A stretch of DNA of 64,000 nucleotides from contig OU015490.1 of NCBI GenBank assembly GCA_907164885.2, forward strand, positions 97,435,104-97,499,103. Reading direction: 5' to 3'. A model generated the notes under the pieces. The model was not told where the DNA came from, ran no database searches, and saw only the letters and a program-made list of their open reading frames with translations. This stretch comes from Dolomedes plantarius (taxonomy: Eukaryota; Arthropoda; Arachnida; Araneae; Dolomedidae). This document shows, piece by piece, positions 37,585-48,828 of this stretch (positions within the stretch are counted from its first letter, which is position 1; each line of letters starts with the position of its first letter). Position numbers and translations under genes: made by a program.

Positions 37585-38350
37585 TAAAATGCAATCCAAC
37601 TAAACATTTATTGCATTTTCTTGTGGATTTTTTGCCACAGTAGGCGCATCTTATCTGTTTTGGATTCACAACGATTAAATGATCTTTTCCTCAATACCGG
37701 ACATCACCAGACTTTTTGAATTTTTTTTTGGTTTCCATGCAGCCAGACTGTTATTTGGTCTCTTACTGTACTTAGAAAAATATGTCTGACAGATTTCTCT
37801 TCTAAAGTGGAGAAGATCCATTCTGTTACTGTCATTAGAAGGGCATAATCTGTACAATAGCCACGCATTTTGGATTGATGCTTCTAAGCTAAACAAAAAC
37901 AGAGGCCACCACCATTTTTTAGACCGTATGGAACACTGGTATTGTGCCAGATTTTGATCCATTTGATCGGTACCTCCCATAAATTTATTATATTGAGACA
38001 CAATATACGGTTGGTCAATCTCTATAAATCTGTTATCAATATTCGACCAGCGTTTGGCCTGAGCTACAGGTTCAATACCATAATGGTTAGACGCCAAAGT
38101 AACGACACTATTGTCATTCCACCGAACCATTTTAAAATTTTTGCTGTTCTGAAAATCAAAACTTCCCCTACTCTTCTTTTTAACAGATTTAACATCTCCA
38201 AGTGGACATTTTTTAGTTCTATTAACCCGTATAGTGCCAGTCATCGGTAACTTCATTAGATGGTGGGTCCAAATAAATATACGCTTCATGGAATGTATCA
38301 TTATCAGATAACTCTGCCATTAAAGCTAATGCCTCTCCACAGTCAAACTT
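37585..38350 (-). pseudogene. piggyBac transposase 2, internally deleted
   Basis: From the N-terminal side: FDCGEALALMAELSDNDTFH ... AYIYLDPPS (acidic N-terminus, about 38350-38240), then directly IRVNRTKKCPLGDVKSVKKK, MVRWNDNSVVTLASN, YNKFMGGTDQMDQNLAQYQC, IRSKKWWWPLFLFSLEASIQ and NAWLLYR. After a one-base frameshift near 37690 comes the zinc-binding tail QIRCAYCGKKSTRKCNKCLV. The middle third of a normal piggyBac transposase, with the first two catalytic aspartates, is deleted; the third (GGTDQMD) remains. The plus-strand frame at 37942-38250 is a shadow. Confidence 0.9.
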
Positions 38351-38359
38351 AAAATAAAA

Positions 38360-39230
38360 ACAAAAATTTAAATAAGAGCTTTAAAACTTATCGATTGCTC
38401 ATTTCAGTATATTTAGATCAAATATAATTTGGATTAAAAGACAAAATTCTTAAAATTTATTAAATTATAGACTTTTAAAATACGCATATTTTTAAAAAAT
38501 CCAGACAATTACTTATGTACTTCGTAATTTTTCTTTATTTTTTAAAATCACTAAATACAGAACACATCCTTTGATTAAAATTTTTGTATTTAAGAGGCTA
38601 ATTTTTTAATACGTTCATTTTATTATCAAGAGGCTAATATTTCTCTTAAATAAGAAATTATTTTAATCATTCCTTAATCAACAGAACATTTATTTTAAAA
38701 TTATTTTCATAAATAAGGAATACTCAATAATCTTTATTTATAAAAATAATTTATAACATCATTTTTCTGAAAATAAATAGCATTTCCTTTTCTCTATGGT
38801 AATAAAACATCATAAATTGAGAAAAAAAGACGCATTCGTATAGCGGAACAGGTCAGAAAAACATGTACCCATTCGTGCCTAGCGTCCTATATATAGAACG
38901 CTGCGCAAAAGAAAATATAACAGTGTTAAAAAATAATTTTAACAATTTTGAAAAATACATATTTAAGAAAAGAGTATTGACTGTGATAACAGCATAAAAT
39001 ATTTTCGTAACATTGAAAAACAATAAAATAAACTTACTTTTTGTGTGACGCTCTTTTGAAAACGTAAAAAACGACTAACTCTGACTTTCGACCCTCAAAA
39101 TAGATATAGAACATTAATGTAGTGCTACCAACTGATGGATAATAAGAAATACAACACTTTATCATGATATTCTGCTATTTGGATCGAAAAAAATAAAAAA
39201 TTCAGTGATTTAGAGCTTATTATGTAAGCG
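38360..39230. other. Non-coding interior of piggyBac-like element 2
   Basis: AT-rich sequence between the transposase start and the right inverted repeat; no gene. A subterminal copy of the GCTAGG-type word lies near 38878. Confidence 0.5.
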
Positions 39231-41204
39231 TCCTTTTAAAAGGACGCTAGGCACTAATGGGTTAAAAGATGGAATCCACCAAACCTCACAATACAACTTG
39301 ATAATAATGGATTGGATGTTGCTGCGACTATCTCTCGAGCTTTAATATACAGCGGTTGGTCAAACGTGAGTATGCAAGACTTTTGGTGCATTTTAACACA
39401 CTGCTGGGCAGCATATTTCAGCACAGTGAAAATGGTGTCATACTTGCTTGATGGTAAATTAACAAAAGGAAGGGGTATTACTTTGGTCTTTTCACAAGGC
39501 TGGTTTCTGGTTATACAATGTAAATCCTTTCCATTCAGGTATCTGTGGAAGACCTAACCACTTAGCACACATCCAGGAGATATCAGATGGTTTAGGCAGT
39601 GGTAAATCTTCCGCTAAAGGATTTAAGACATTCACATCTTCCATAGTAATTGTTTGTAATCCAGGCCCTCGAAAATTTTCAAACGTTTCTAGAGGAATGA
39701 TTCCCATTTTGCCTACGGTCGATGCAGATGTAAGTTCGGTTAATTTTTTTTATCTTCGTCCCGGGTTCCACTGCTGACGCTGGAGTAAAACAAGCAATGC
39801 CCCCCATGCTATGAAACGTATTCAGGTCATCGATTGTCGACATATTGAAATCTGCATTGTCAAATACGAATTGGCAGAATGATCCCTCGCACATTTGGGG
39901 TTGCGGATGATTTATGGCTGACATCTCAAGTGTTTGGGCTTCATAGTAAGAAGAACAAAATCCCAAATTCGAGAGCATTGTTATTAAATTCTTGGAACAG
40001 AACTTTTTGTACAAGAATAAATCAAGACTATTGAGCAGAGGAGACATAAATGATCGTGGCCTTAGCGCTGATATAATGACGTGAGCTATTGAAGTGACTA
40101 TTTTTTCGGCCTTAGCAGTCTTTTTTTAATAATCAAGTGCTCCAAAAATATTTTAGGCTTTCTGGAATTCCCTTGTTCCCATCTCTGAAAAAATTATCAC
40201 TTGGAGGGTAGCAATGAGTGTCATAAACTGGTATCTGGATATCTTCTTTTATTATGGCTGCAGCAGTTTGTACTATTCGTAGACGCTCCTCATGATCATT
40301 TCGTATCCTTTTGTCGTACCAAGAGTCTGATAAGACTTTCATTCCAGTATTACGTAAACATATGACAGTAACTTTTTTGGAGTTTGAAGCAAAAATAATG
40401 TCATCCCCGTATTTTTGTTTCAACTTATTTCTCAAAGTGATGTCGTCTGGAACTAGCCCTGTAATTTGAGATTTGAGTTCAGGTAGTGAGAATTGACAGT
40501 CGTCATTATCGAGGAAGAAGGATATTTCGTCTACAGCTGCTGAGGCGTAATCCGACTCAGGCTGCCCTCTCTTTCTGATTGGTACAGTGTGTAGAAAAAA
40601 AGTCATGAAGTAATCTTGGTGATAAATCGCATCAGCTGCAACTAAATCAGCAACGTTTATTATACGACACTGAACTTCCTCTCTTCACTGATCATGTCTA
40701 TTCTCTGCAGCTTCAAGAACTTTGTGTTTCATTTCGAGACTCCTAACTTCGTATAGTTCTTCGTCTGTCAGTTGGTTTTTTCATCTGTCTTGCTTTGAAT
40801 TCTTCGTCTATCACTGCCGTACAAAAGAAACATTTTGTTCGAAAATCGAACTGAGGTAAAAAAGATCGTAAACTTACCGCGCGCTCTTCACTTTGGGATG
40901 TTGACGCGATTTCTGCATTTCTTTTTAAATCAACTTTTATATTTCCTGGTTTGGTGTAATTTCTCCGACACAACGAATGAACCGAAACAGATTTTAAATG
41001 TTCCAACTGTTCATGCTTATTGTCTTTTCTTTGGACAATAGCTCTGTTTAAAGCGTCGATCTTTTCTCCTACATTCACGAAATCATCATTTGACATTAAT
41101 TTTTTACTTATAAAAACATAGTTCCGTATCAGCCATTGTTCACAGACGCACACGGAACGGTGACTAACTATTAACTGGCTAGGAAAATACTAGGGTAAGA
41201 CCGA

Positions 41205-41330
41205 TTTGGCGCATTACGGTATGCACATGCACGTGTCTTCCAGCCATCGCGATGGGCACCCACGCATGCGCGTCAATGGTGTAATAGTGCGCTCTTTCCA
41301 AAGTCAATTATCTTTCTTCGTGTTAGACTT
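41205..41330. repeat. Extra partial copy of the terminal repeat of the long-TIR element
   Basis: 'CATTACGGTATGCACATGCA ... CCATCGCGATGGG ... GTGCGCTCTTTCCAAAGTCA' repeats the order found in the right arm at 41580-41690 in the same orientation, diverged. The right end of the element therefore carries a second, internal copy of part of its terminal repeat, reminiscent of foldback-type ends. Confidence 0.75.
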
Positions 41331-41372
41331 AAAAAAATATAATATATGTTTTTTGTGGATTGTTTTTTGTAG

Positions 41373-41971
41373 AAGCTACCTCCATTATCAACGCGCATTT
41401 TATAGTCAATATCTTCGTTCCTGTTAGGTTTACAACAAAAATGTATAAAATCGTTTTTGTACATAATTTAATGATTTTTAATTTTTGAAATAAACTTTTT
41501 TTACGTAAAGTTAATATTTCCCTAGTTATTTGAAAGAATAAAAAAAACCTTCCCATTTAGTGTAAAACTAATTTGGCTAATTATGGTATGCACATGCGCG
41601 GGTATCTCCCCCCACCGCGATGGGGAACCGCGCTTGCGCGTCTCAGGTGTGATAGTGCGCTCTTTTCAAAGTCAATTATCTTTATTCTTGTTAGACATAT
41701 AAAAAAATGTTATGAATGATTATTGTTCATAATTTAATGCTCTTTAATTTTTGCATTTAATTATTTTTTATAAAATCAATATTTTTAAAGATATTTCCAA
41801 AAAACCAAAAAAGTGTACACATTTTTCAAGATGGCGGCGAAAGCTCAAGTCTGATCGGTGGGGACTTTTAGTATGTTCATTAGCATGCCTAAACAAACAC
41901 CTCCACCAAATTTCAAAACTTTCATATTTTTTTTAGCCATTCGTCAAAATCGGTCTATTTTGACTGGGGTA
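41373..41971 (-). repeat. Right long terminal inverted repeat
   Basis: Inverted partner of 35580-36167. Contains 'CAAGATGGCGGCGAAAGCTC' (about 41828) matching the complement of the left arm at about 35690-35715, and 'CCATTTAGTGTAAAACTAAT' matching the left arm near 35965. Confidence 0.85.
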
Positions 41972-41974
41972 CAG

Positions 41975-44714
41975 GTACTTTTAAAAAGGTGCATTCTATT
42001 AAATTCACTTTCCCGTTCATAGAATTGAGAATAACAATCAAATTAGATTTTATGCCTTGATAGATATGTTTTTCCATATGTACAGAATATAATCCAATTA
42101 TTTCTATATAGTCATTGGAAGTCCTCCTTTGACTTCTTGACACGCAAGCATGTCCGGTTATTATCACTGGGGAATGCAGGTTGAATTGAGGGACCGAAAT
42201 TTTTCTTTCAAAACGTTTTTTTTTTTTATATTCAACAATTTCTTCGATATGATCTGAAATCATTTAAAGATTCGTTTTTGAGATTTGTGCATACTGTCCA
42301 CTGTGCAAATATCCGCTTATTTTAGACGGTATGAGAAGATTCCAAAATGAACTATTAAATTTTCATTTTCTATATAAATTTCAAAGACGTAATAAGACAA
42401 AACTTTTCTAACAGAAGACAGATAATCGGCAAAATCAGTACACTCTTATGCATACACTATGTTTTAACTTCGTTGAACTATTATTACTTGACGTTATAAA
42501 GAACTCATTACCGATATTAAACTGAAGAAACACGTTTCTTCTAAAATTGCATATTCTTGGCAAACTAATAACATTTTAACATTGCCGCCTTATGGGTACC
42601 CTTCTTATTTCAGATACTATACTTACAGCGGAAAGTAGCTGCTAGTGTTCACACGGAACAACGGCTATTGGACAACGCATAAAGGGACAGACAGCTGCGG
42701 TATACATCGCGCGAAGATGGCAAAGCAAGAGAAGGACAACACCAGGACAGGGTTTGGAGCGCTACGGTCAATTTTTGCTACACGAGGGTTAATTAGACCG
42801 GGATCTACTGCTTAAAGCCGATTTCGAACGGCTACAAACGTCCATGCCAAGAGTGGGACCAGGATAGGGAAATGAAACAGACAGAATCCGATCCTGTGGT
42901 ATATCAGTTTCCTTTCTGGGCAATATCCGGTAAAGCGAATTAAAATCATATAAAATGGGTCTAAAATTATATTATGGTAATTTTTGAAAGTATTTAAAAT
43001 AAATTTCTTTTAAAGCATTTTAAAAATAAATCTCAATTGGACGTTTTTACCATCAAAAATTTTATGGAAAGGAGTAAATAATAAAGAGATGTTGTTTTCA
43101 CCAGACACTTGAAATGAAACTACGAATAAAAGAAATTATATTATCGCTTTTCTCCTTAGATGCCATAGACGTGATACAGAGAACTTTAATACATGTAAAA
43201 ATTATAACATACATACTTGGACGTAGTTTTCGCTCTTGTTATGGGCGAAAGCAATTTAGCGGCAGCATGCTTTTTAGGTGCTTCAGATGTTTAAATCGAC
43301 ACAACGAATCAGAGGGTCCGTTTAGTGTCCCTGGATTAAAATGTATTATTGGGAGATAAAAATATTTCACGAGTGCTTTTGAAAATTTTAAACTTTTGCT
43401 GTTTAAAATATTTCAAATTAGTAGTTAAAGAATAGTTTTATGAAACATTAATGATAATTAGTTAATGCAAATACTCTCTAAGAATATTTTGAAGATGAAT
43501 ATATAGTCTACTGCTTACTCACTTTTTATATTATTAAGATTAGTGAGAAATTTAATATTGTTAAAATATTAAGGTATATAAAAGATTTTTTTCGCACCTT
43601 GAAAATATCTCTCTATATTTAGGTTTATATATATAGACATATAAATAGCAGTAAAGACCAGGGAGGTTTTTTTCCCATGATATGTGAAATATAACATAGA
43701 GTTAAATGACACATCATCAGGTACTTCTAAATCAGTGCGTTCTATTAATTTAACTACCGTTCTTAGAATTCAGAATAACACTGAAATTAGATTTGATGCA
43801 TTCATACTTGACTTTTGTCATGGAGACAGAATAGGATGCAATTATTTCTATACAGTCATTGTAAGTCCTCTTTCGACTTCGTGACACGCAAGAAGGTCCG
43901 GTTATTGTCATTGGGCAACACAGGTTGAATTAAGGGACAAAACTTTTTCAAGAGTTCTTTCAAAGCATTTTATTTTCATATTCAATAATTTCTTCTATAT
44001 AATCTGTAATCATTTAATGATTTGTTTTCGAGATTTGTGCATACTGTTGTTCACAGTAGAAAAATCCGCTTCCTTTAGATCCGCTATGAAAAGATTACAA
44101 AAAGAGATATTAAATTTTTATGTTCTACAGAAATTTCAAAGACGTAATAAGTCAAGACTTTTATAAAAGAAGACTGATAATCGGCAAAATCTTTACACTC
44201 TTATGCATAAACTATGTTTTAACATTGTTGAACTATTATTACTTGACATTATAAAGAACTCATTACCGATATAAATCCCAAGATACACATTCCTTCTTAA
44301 AAGGCATATTTTTGCAAACTAATATTATTTTAACATTGCCGCCTTAAGGATACCCTTTTTATTTCAAATACAACACTTACAGCGGAAGCAACAGTTGCAG
44401 CGGAAACTAGCTGCAACTGTTCAAAAGAGACAACGGTTGTATTATCAATTTTGGGCGATAGACAGTTAAACGAATTAAAATTACATATAAAATGGGTATA
44501 AAATTATATTCTTTAAACCATTTAATATAAGTTTCTTAACACCTTGAAAGCACCTCTATATATGACGTTTTTACATCAAGAAATGTATGAAAATGAAAAA
44601 ATAACAAAGAGATGTTGTTTATACAAGAGACGTGAAATGAATCTTCGAATAAAATAAAATATATTATCGTTTTTTTCATTAGATGCCATGGACGTGATAC
44701 AGCGAACTGTAATA
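41975..44714. repeat. Tandem repeat family T1, segment 4
   Basis: The longest uninterrupted part: type-B blocks at 42246 and about 43997. The type-A block expected near 43380 has been deleted, and the SINE plus about 150 bases of unknown sequence are inserted at about 42658-42910. The array ends at 44714, where a Tc1-like end (TACAGTGTGCC) begins. Frames at 43114-43359, 43684-43884 and 44536-44773 are chance frames. Confidence 0.85.
42753..42857 (-). mobile_element. 5'-truncated copy of the tRNA-derived SINE
   Basis: In complement it matches the 3' part of the SINE at 5239-5348 ('CCACTCTTGGCATGGA...', 'TCCCGGTCTAATTA', 'ACCGTAGCGCTCCAAA') but lacks boxes A and B. It is flanked by a 12-bp target duplication with one mismatch, ACCAGGACAGGG (42741-42752) and ACCAGGATAGGG (42858-42869). 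5' truncation with target duplication fits LINE-driven retroposition. Confidence 0.88.
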
Positions 44715-44716
44715 TA

Positions 44717-45106
44717 CAGTGTGCCGTTGAATGGACTCCACATTTCAAAGAGTAATAAAAAAAAATGAAACAATTTACAGAAATAAAATTTATATTTTTA
44801 AAAAGAACTTACAATATTTTTTTGCCATTAGGTTTCGAAAATACCAATAATAAGGGGACACTCCTTATTTGCGATGCACTGCCGAAGCTCTTCTCTAAAG
44901 TTTCCCATAACACTGTTGTTATTCTTTTGTGGAAGGGTGGCACCTTCCTTACGAATAACAGACTGACAGACTAGTTGCAGAATTTCAGGTATTCTATTAT
45001 TCCGAGGGAGACCACTTGGTTTCTTTGGTAATGCACACTCACTTTCTCTGGCGTTTGAAACCCATCGTATGACATTTTTTTCGATAAGGAAGTGCATAAG
45101 TTGCAT
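44717..45106 (-). pseudogene. Tc1/mariner-type transposase N-terminal remnant
   Basis: A TA-flanked end, CAGTGTGCCGTTGAATGGAC, begins at 44717. The minus-strand frame at 45106-44828 contains IRWVSNARESECALPKKPSG followed by LPRNNRIPEIL. It resembles the recognition helix and the linker of Tc1/mariner transposases (usual form '..WV...R.TGS...K..GRPR..RTPE'). The catalytic domain is not found and no matching right end was identified. The rest of this frame (after QSVIRK) is unrecognisable. Confidence 0.55.
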
Positions 45107-45403
45107 GGAGTCCGAAGCACATGCTAACTGAATTCTCTGCGGAAGTAATAAAATCGTTGTTTTTAAATAATACCTCTAAAAAAAAAACCGCGATGTTCAC
45201 TGCACCAACTCATGGTGTCAACTTGCGGCAAGAATATTCAACCGAAATCTTGCCACCCTACCCTACCCCACCCTTACCAGTAATCTTCAGATTTGTGGAG
45301 ACTTAATCATGTCGTACCCTATACAAACCAAACTAGATGGTGCTACTCAATTTTAATCCTTTTTTCCCCTCTATCTTTCTTATTACAAGGTTTTTCTCAT
45401 ATA

Positions 45404-46385
45404 CAGTGATTTCCGCTTATAAGAATCACGTTTGTTATTACTGTTTTTGATTCTTATAAGCGGTTGATTCTTATAACCGAAATTTAGGTTTTTGGACAGG
45501 ACCACACACACACTTATATATACATATATTAGATAATTTACAATAAAATACTCTTTAATTTACGTTAATTATCTTTTATTAAAATTATTTTTATAATTTT
45601 AAAAATACAACTTAATTTCTATACCTATAAGTAGATACACATGATTATAGTAAGAGAAGAAAAATATCCAATATTTGTTGCAACATACCTGCTCAACTGT
45701 TTAACATTTCCACTACAGGAAGGAAGCAAGAAAAAGTTTTCTATGGTAGTTTGACGTAATGGAGATTACAGGAGGCTGTTTATACCTCTTTCAATACTAA
45801 TAGTCTCAGACGAAGATTCACCTTCTAGCTTAAGTTTCACGGTTTGATAACGTGCTGAATCTACTAATGTCACGTTTACCTAAGTGATAGTGGACGTCGA
45901 CACTTCGCCGAAGATTTATGTGTTTCAGGGTCCTGGAAGCCGCAACCACGATGTGGGAGGCGGGAAAAAAGAGTCCCTATTTCTGTTTGTCAATGGAGAA
46001 AAGTGAAATCGGACCCGGACGGGTAAAGATGCCCCCGGGTCAAGCTAATAGGACAGTGTTGTGCTAGAGCGTTTAAAGGGAAACTATTATGCTATGTCTA
46101 ACAAAGAAAGTGATGCATTTTACGACTGAATTCCATCACATTTTGTCACTCTTTATTTTAAAAAGAATATAGAAAAAACTTCGTACCTTTGGAGGGTTTA
46201 AGTGGCTTTTTTGGAAAAATGAAAGGAAAGCGAAGAGTGTAAACTGATTCTTAAAACCGGTCGATTGATTCTTTAAAGCGAAAATTTTAACATGGAAATA
46301 ATACATTTGTTTTTGTTTTCGCGATATTGATTCTTATAAACGGTTGATTCTTATAACCACTGATCACTATAAGCGGTGGTTACTG
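45404..46385 (-). mobile_element. Tigger-like deletion derivative, copy 2
   Basis: Inverted twin of 14086-15115: it starts CAGTGATTTCCGCTTATAAG and ends ...AGCGGTGGTTACTG, flanked by TA (45402-45403, 46386-46387). It has the same clustered TTATAAGAATCA words at both ends (45418-45480, 46329-46375). The interior is similar over the outer parts but lacks the 34-codon transposase start. Non-coding. Confidence 0.88.
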
Positions 46386-46387
46386 TA

Positions 46388-47352
46388 GCTCCATCCGTTC
46401 TTTCTGTCCATTTTTTCTTGTGGAAGTGTAGTAGCCGCAAGGATGAATGTTGGTTCAAATGCATGGATATCGATGCTCCTGGTGGTGGTTGGACTGTATT
46501 ATTCTTCACCGTTAGGTGGTATATTTCAAAAGAAGAAGTCCGTTTAAAAATAATTTGTAATATATTACATAATTGAGTTACATTGCTGATTAGATTTTAG
46601 CTAACTTTGCTGTCCCATTGCCAATTCTCCAGTTGTTAGGTCATATTAAAGACCTACATATCTCTTTCTCGGAACAGATTTAGAAAACAATAGAAGCCGT
46701 ACACACATTAGAAAGTATGACCTTGATCATACACGAGAGCAACAAACCTAAAGTCTGAATTTTCTCTTGGACTTTGAAGCAGTAGCGATGGAGTTAGAGC
46801 TTAAATCTATGAAGCCATCAAGAAACAACTTACTTTGAGGAGCAAAATGTAATTTTTAGAAATGTGTCCCTGGGGAAACTGTATAAAAGTGTTTTACTCT
46901 GAAGTTCCGTAAACTTACAAGCTTGTTTCTAGAAGTAAACAACTTGATCATAGAGGTTCCTAGATCCTCTTGTATTGAAAGTTTTAAGAAGCGGATTTTC
47001 GGCGCATCGAGTCTACGAGTGGCATTAAAAGCGACGAGTAAAGTAAACACAAATTTCTTGACAAGAGGGAAAGCTTTCAAGCAGGAAACGAGGAAACGTA
47101 AATTAGAAGTTCTCGATTATCAATGTTTAGATATTAGTTTAGAGGTCATATTGTCAATCGTAGAGTTAGATATTTTGATTAAATACCAATATTTTCACGC
47201 GAAGCAATCTCTGATACAGACTGGAGACTTTGTAAGCCTGGAGAATTTTATTATATTTATGATTCAGATAGTATTAGTGAATGTTGTTGTAGGCAATTTT
47301 AATTCAAAATGTATGTATGTATGTTCATCACAAGGTACAGAAAACAGCTAAT
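46388..47352. other. Unassigned sequence with a 142-codon open frame
   Basis: The plus-strand frame at 46923-47351 (start MFLEVNNLIIEVPRSSCIES) is the longest unexplained frame here. It is mixed in composition with a hydrophobic C-terminal stretch (FIIFMIQIVLVNVVVGNF) and has no family I recognise. It runs straight into the 127-bp tandem repeats, so it may be the tail of a retroelement or chance. Confidence 0.2.
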
Positions 47353-47815
47353 GTGATGTTTCATTTACAGTCAGTCTGTGTCTAAATCAAAGATGTCTGT
47401 ATCAAAGATTTATAGTGGATGTCTTATTAAAAGTCACTATTGGCTCTCTCTGAGATCCTGTATAAGTTTATAAATAAATGTGATGTTCCTTTTACAGTCA
47501 GTCTGTGTCTATATCAAAGATGTCTGTATCTAAGATTTATAGTGGATGTCTTGTTAAAAGTTACTATTGGCTCCCTCTGAGATCTTGTATAAGTTTATAA
47601 ATAAATGTGATGTTCCTTTTACAGTCAGTCTGTGTCTAAATGAAAGATGTCTGTGTCAAAGATTTATAGTGGATGTCTTATTAAAAGTTACTATTGGCTC
47701 TCTCTGAGATCCTGTATAAGTTTATAAATAAATGTGATGTTCCTTTTTCAGTCAGTCTGCGTCTATCTCTGTTGTAGCTTGTATGTGTTTGGCCAACTGT
47801 AAATAAATGTTTATA
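47353..47815. repeat. 127-bp tandem repeat, 3.6 units
   Basis: Units beginning GTGATGTT start at 47353, 47480, 47607 and 47734, an exact 127-base period. Each contains CAGTCAGTCTGTGTCTA and ends TATAAGTTTATAAATAAAT. The last unit is truncated and runs into a second AATAAA-containing sequence. The TATA-like and AATAAA-like words in each unit recall an LTR regulatory region, but no TG...CA boundaries were found. Confidence 0.9.
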
Positions 47816-47906
47816 TTCCCGAACCACCGAACTCTTTAACTTAAAGCAATTACCTCTCTTATTCTAACACTAAGATGATGGAAAATAAATTTCGATTGCC
47901 TATTTC

Positions 47907-47987
47907 CAAACGTTGTTTTTTGCTATATCAATTCTATTAACTCTACTTGTTACTGTAGCATCAGCTGAGCGCAGTTTTAGAGACTAA
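47907..47987 (+). pseudogene. hAT transposase C-terminal dimerisation remnant
   Basis: The frame reads FFAISILLTLLVTVASAERS then FRD and TAA. 'TVASAERSFS.LKLIK' is the signature of the hAT C-terminal dimerisation region. The stop falls where 'SKLKLIKN' should follow. The downstream sequence GCCGCCCCTGCATAGAGG (48350-48367) resembles a hAT right end, so 47.9-48.4 kb may be the tail of an old hAT element. Confidence 0.7.
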
Positions 47988-48005
47988 AAATTAGCTATGA
48001 ATAAC

Positions 48006-48776
48006 AATTGTCCAAGAGTGATTGAATGATCTAGCAAATAATTTCTATAGAAAAGACGGTAACTAAAATAATTAATTAAAATATTACATGCAGTCACGGA
48101 GTTTGTTGCCATAGATTCAATGGCATCTATTTAATAATAACGTTTTTTAATATGTAAATGCAAATCTTTTATTTGTTTTTAAGTAAGTGTTAGTAAAATA
48201 TGTATAAATATTACGTAAAAGTATCACTCCATAATAAAAAAAATTAACGCTTTTTTCCTCTATGAGAAAATTACCCATTCATATCTTCATGTTTGTTACT
48301 TCGCCCGCCGAGCCTAAAACTTCTACAATCTGGCTCTTTCTGAAAATTTTTGCCGCCCCTGCATAGAGGCTCGATTAATGATTTAGTCATGTTTTTTTAT
48401 TAGAGAACAAATTATATTAAAATTTATTTACTTTTTCTGTCTTTTTTATATCCTGTCATTTAAAAAAGTATGTTTTGAAAACCCATAAGGCTTTTCAATT
48501 AATGCTAATTTTTCCCAGTCGATCCGATAGGATTCATTTTCGGAGTGCCCAACTTTTCGTTGTAACTACCGTACTGAATTCGATGAGCTATCAAGATAGG
48601 TGCTCTTAAGTTTAGTTACGTATTAATGGTACACTTTCCGTTAGTTAATTAAAATAATGAAAATACGTTGCAACATTGGTATTAAAGGTGAAGCACAATT
48701 TAACAGTGCTTGAAGAGTACTCAAAAGTTCAGGTAGTTAAAAAAAATTACGAAAATTGCTAAATAAATGTAAAATG

Positions 48777-48828
<52 letters not shown>

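Larger units (their letters stand above)
37036..39261 (-). mobile_element. piggyBac-like element 2, inserted in the long-TIR element's gene
   Basis: TTAA on both sides (37032-37035, 39262-39265). The left end is CCCATTAATGCC and the right end the complement of CCCATTAGTGCC. The subterminal word GGACGCTAGGCAC occurs near both ends (37182-37194, 39242-39254) and a related form near 38878. 2226 bp. The TTAA target lies in a 'CTTTTAATG' context inside the coding frame of the surrounding gene, and the frame reads on correctly across the site if the element and one TTAA are ignored. Confidence 0.95.
36368..41153 (-). pseudogene. Long broken gene of the long-TIR element, function unassigned
   Basis: The product would be about 850 residues; the following is what I can see. 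Segments from the N-terminus: 41153-40743 (SVSVHSLCRRNYTKPG at about residue 55, then FDFRTKCFFC, a possible zinc-binding Cys/His set); about 40735-40610 in a shifted frame with one TGA; 40606-40133 (DYASAAVDEISFFLDNDDCQ, LRNKLKQKYGDDIIF, IVQTAAAIIKEDI, YDTHCYPPSDNFF); 40047-39679 (SPLLNSLDLFLYKKF); 39707-39492; about 39490-39266 in another frame (CILTFDQPLYIKA); then the nested piggyBac; 37053-36631 (GCIGYIMAGSGLKEIL); and 36658-36368, a Cys-rich C-terminus (FCNCKTDNGVRCGCRKAGIN, then C..AC....GVC) followed by an acidic tail. I find no certain DDE triad. A single gene is inferred because the segments are collinear, on one strand and joined by simple frameshifts. Confidence 0.7.
35580..41971 (-). 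mobile_element. Unclassified DNA element with about 590-bp terminal inverted repeats
   Basis: The left end is TAGCCCAGTCAAAATAGG; the right end is the complement of TACCCCAGTCAAAATAGA. Inverted similarity continues inward to about 36167 on the left and 41373 on the right. CAG lies immediately outside both ends (35577-35579, 41972-41974), and the T1 repeat copy at 33957-33975 shows the uninterrupted site CATCAGGTACTT, so a 3-bp target duplication is likely. 6392 bp in all, 4.2 kb without the nested piggyBac. It carries one broken gene of roughly 850 codons. The 3-bp duplication plus a Cys-rich C-terminus make the Academ superfamily one possible home, unproven. Confidence 0.82.

Noticed and set aside
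46923..47351. 142-codon frame before the 127-bp repeats as a host exon
   Set aside because: No family recognised and no splice context that I can defend; kept only as an unassigned frame.
47353..47815. A CRISPR-like array
   Set aside because: The 127-bp units are directly adjacent with no unique spacers, and the genome is eukaryotic.
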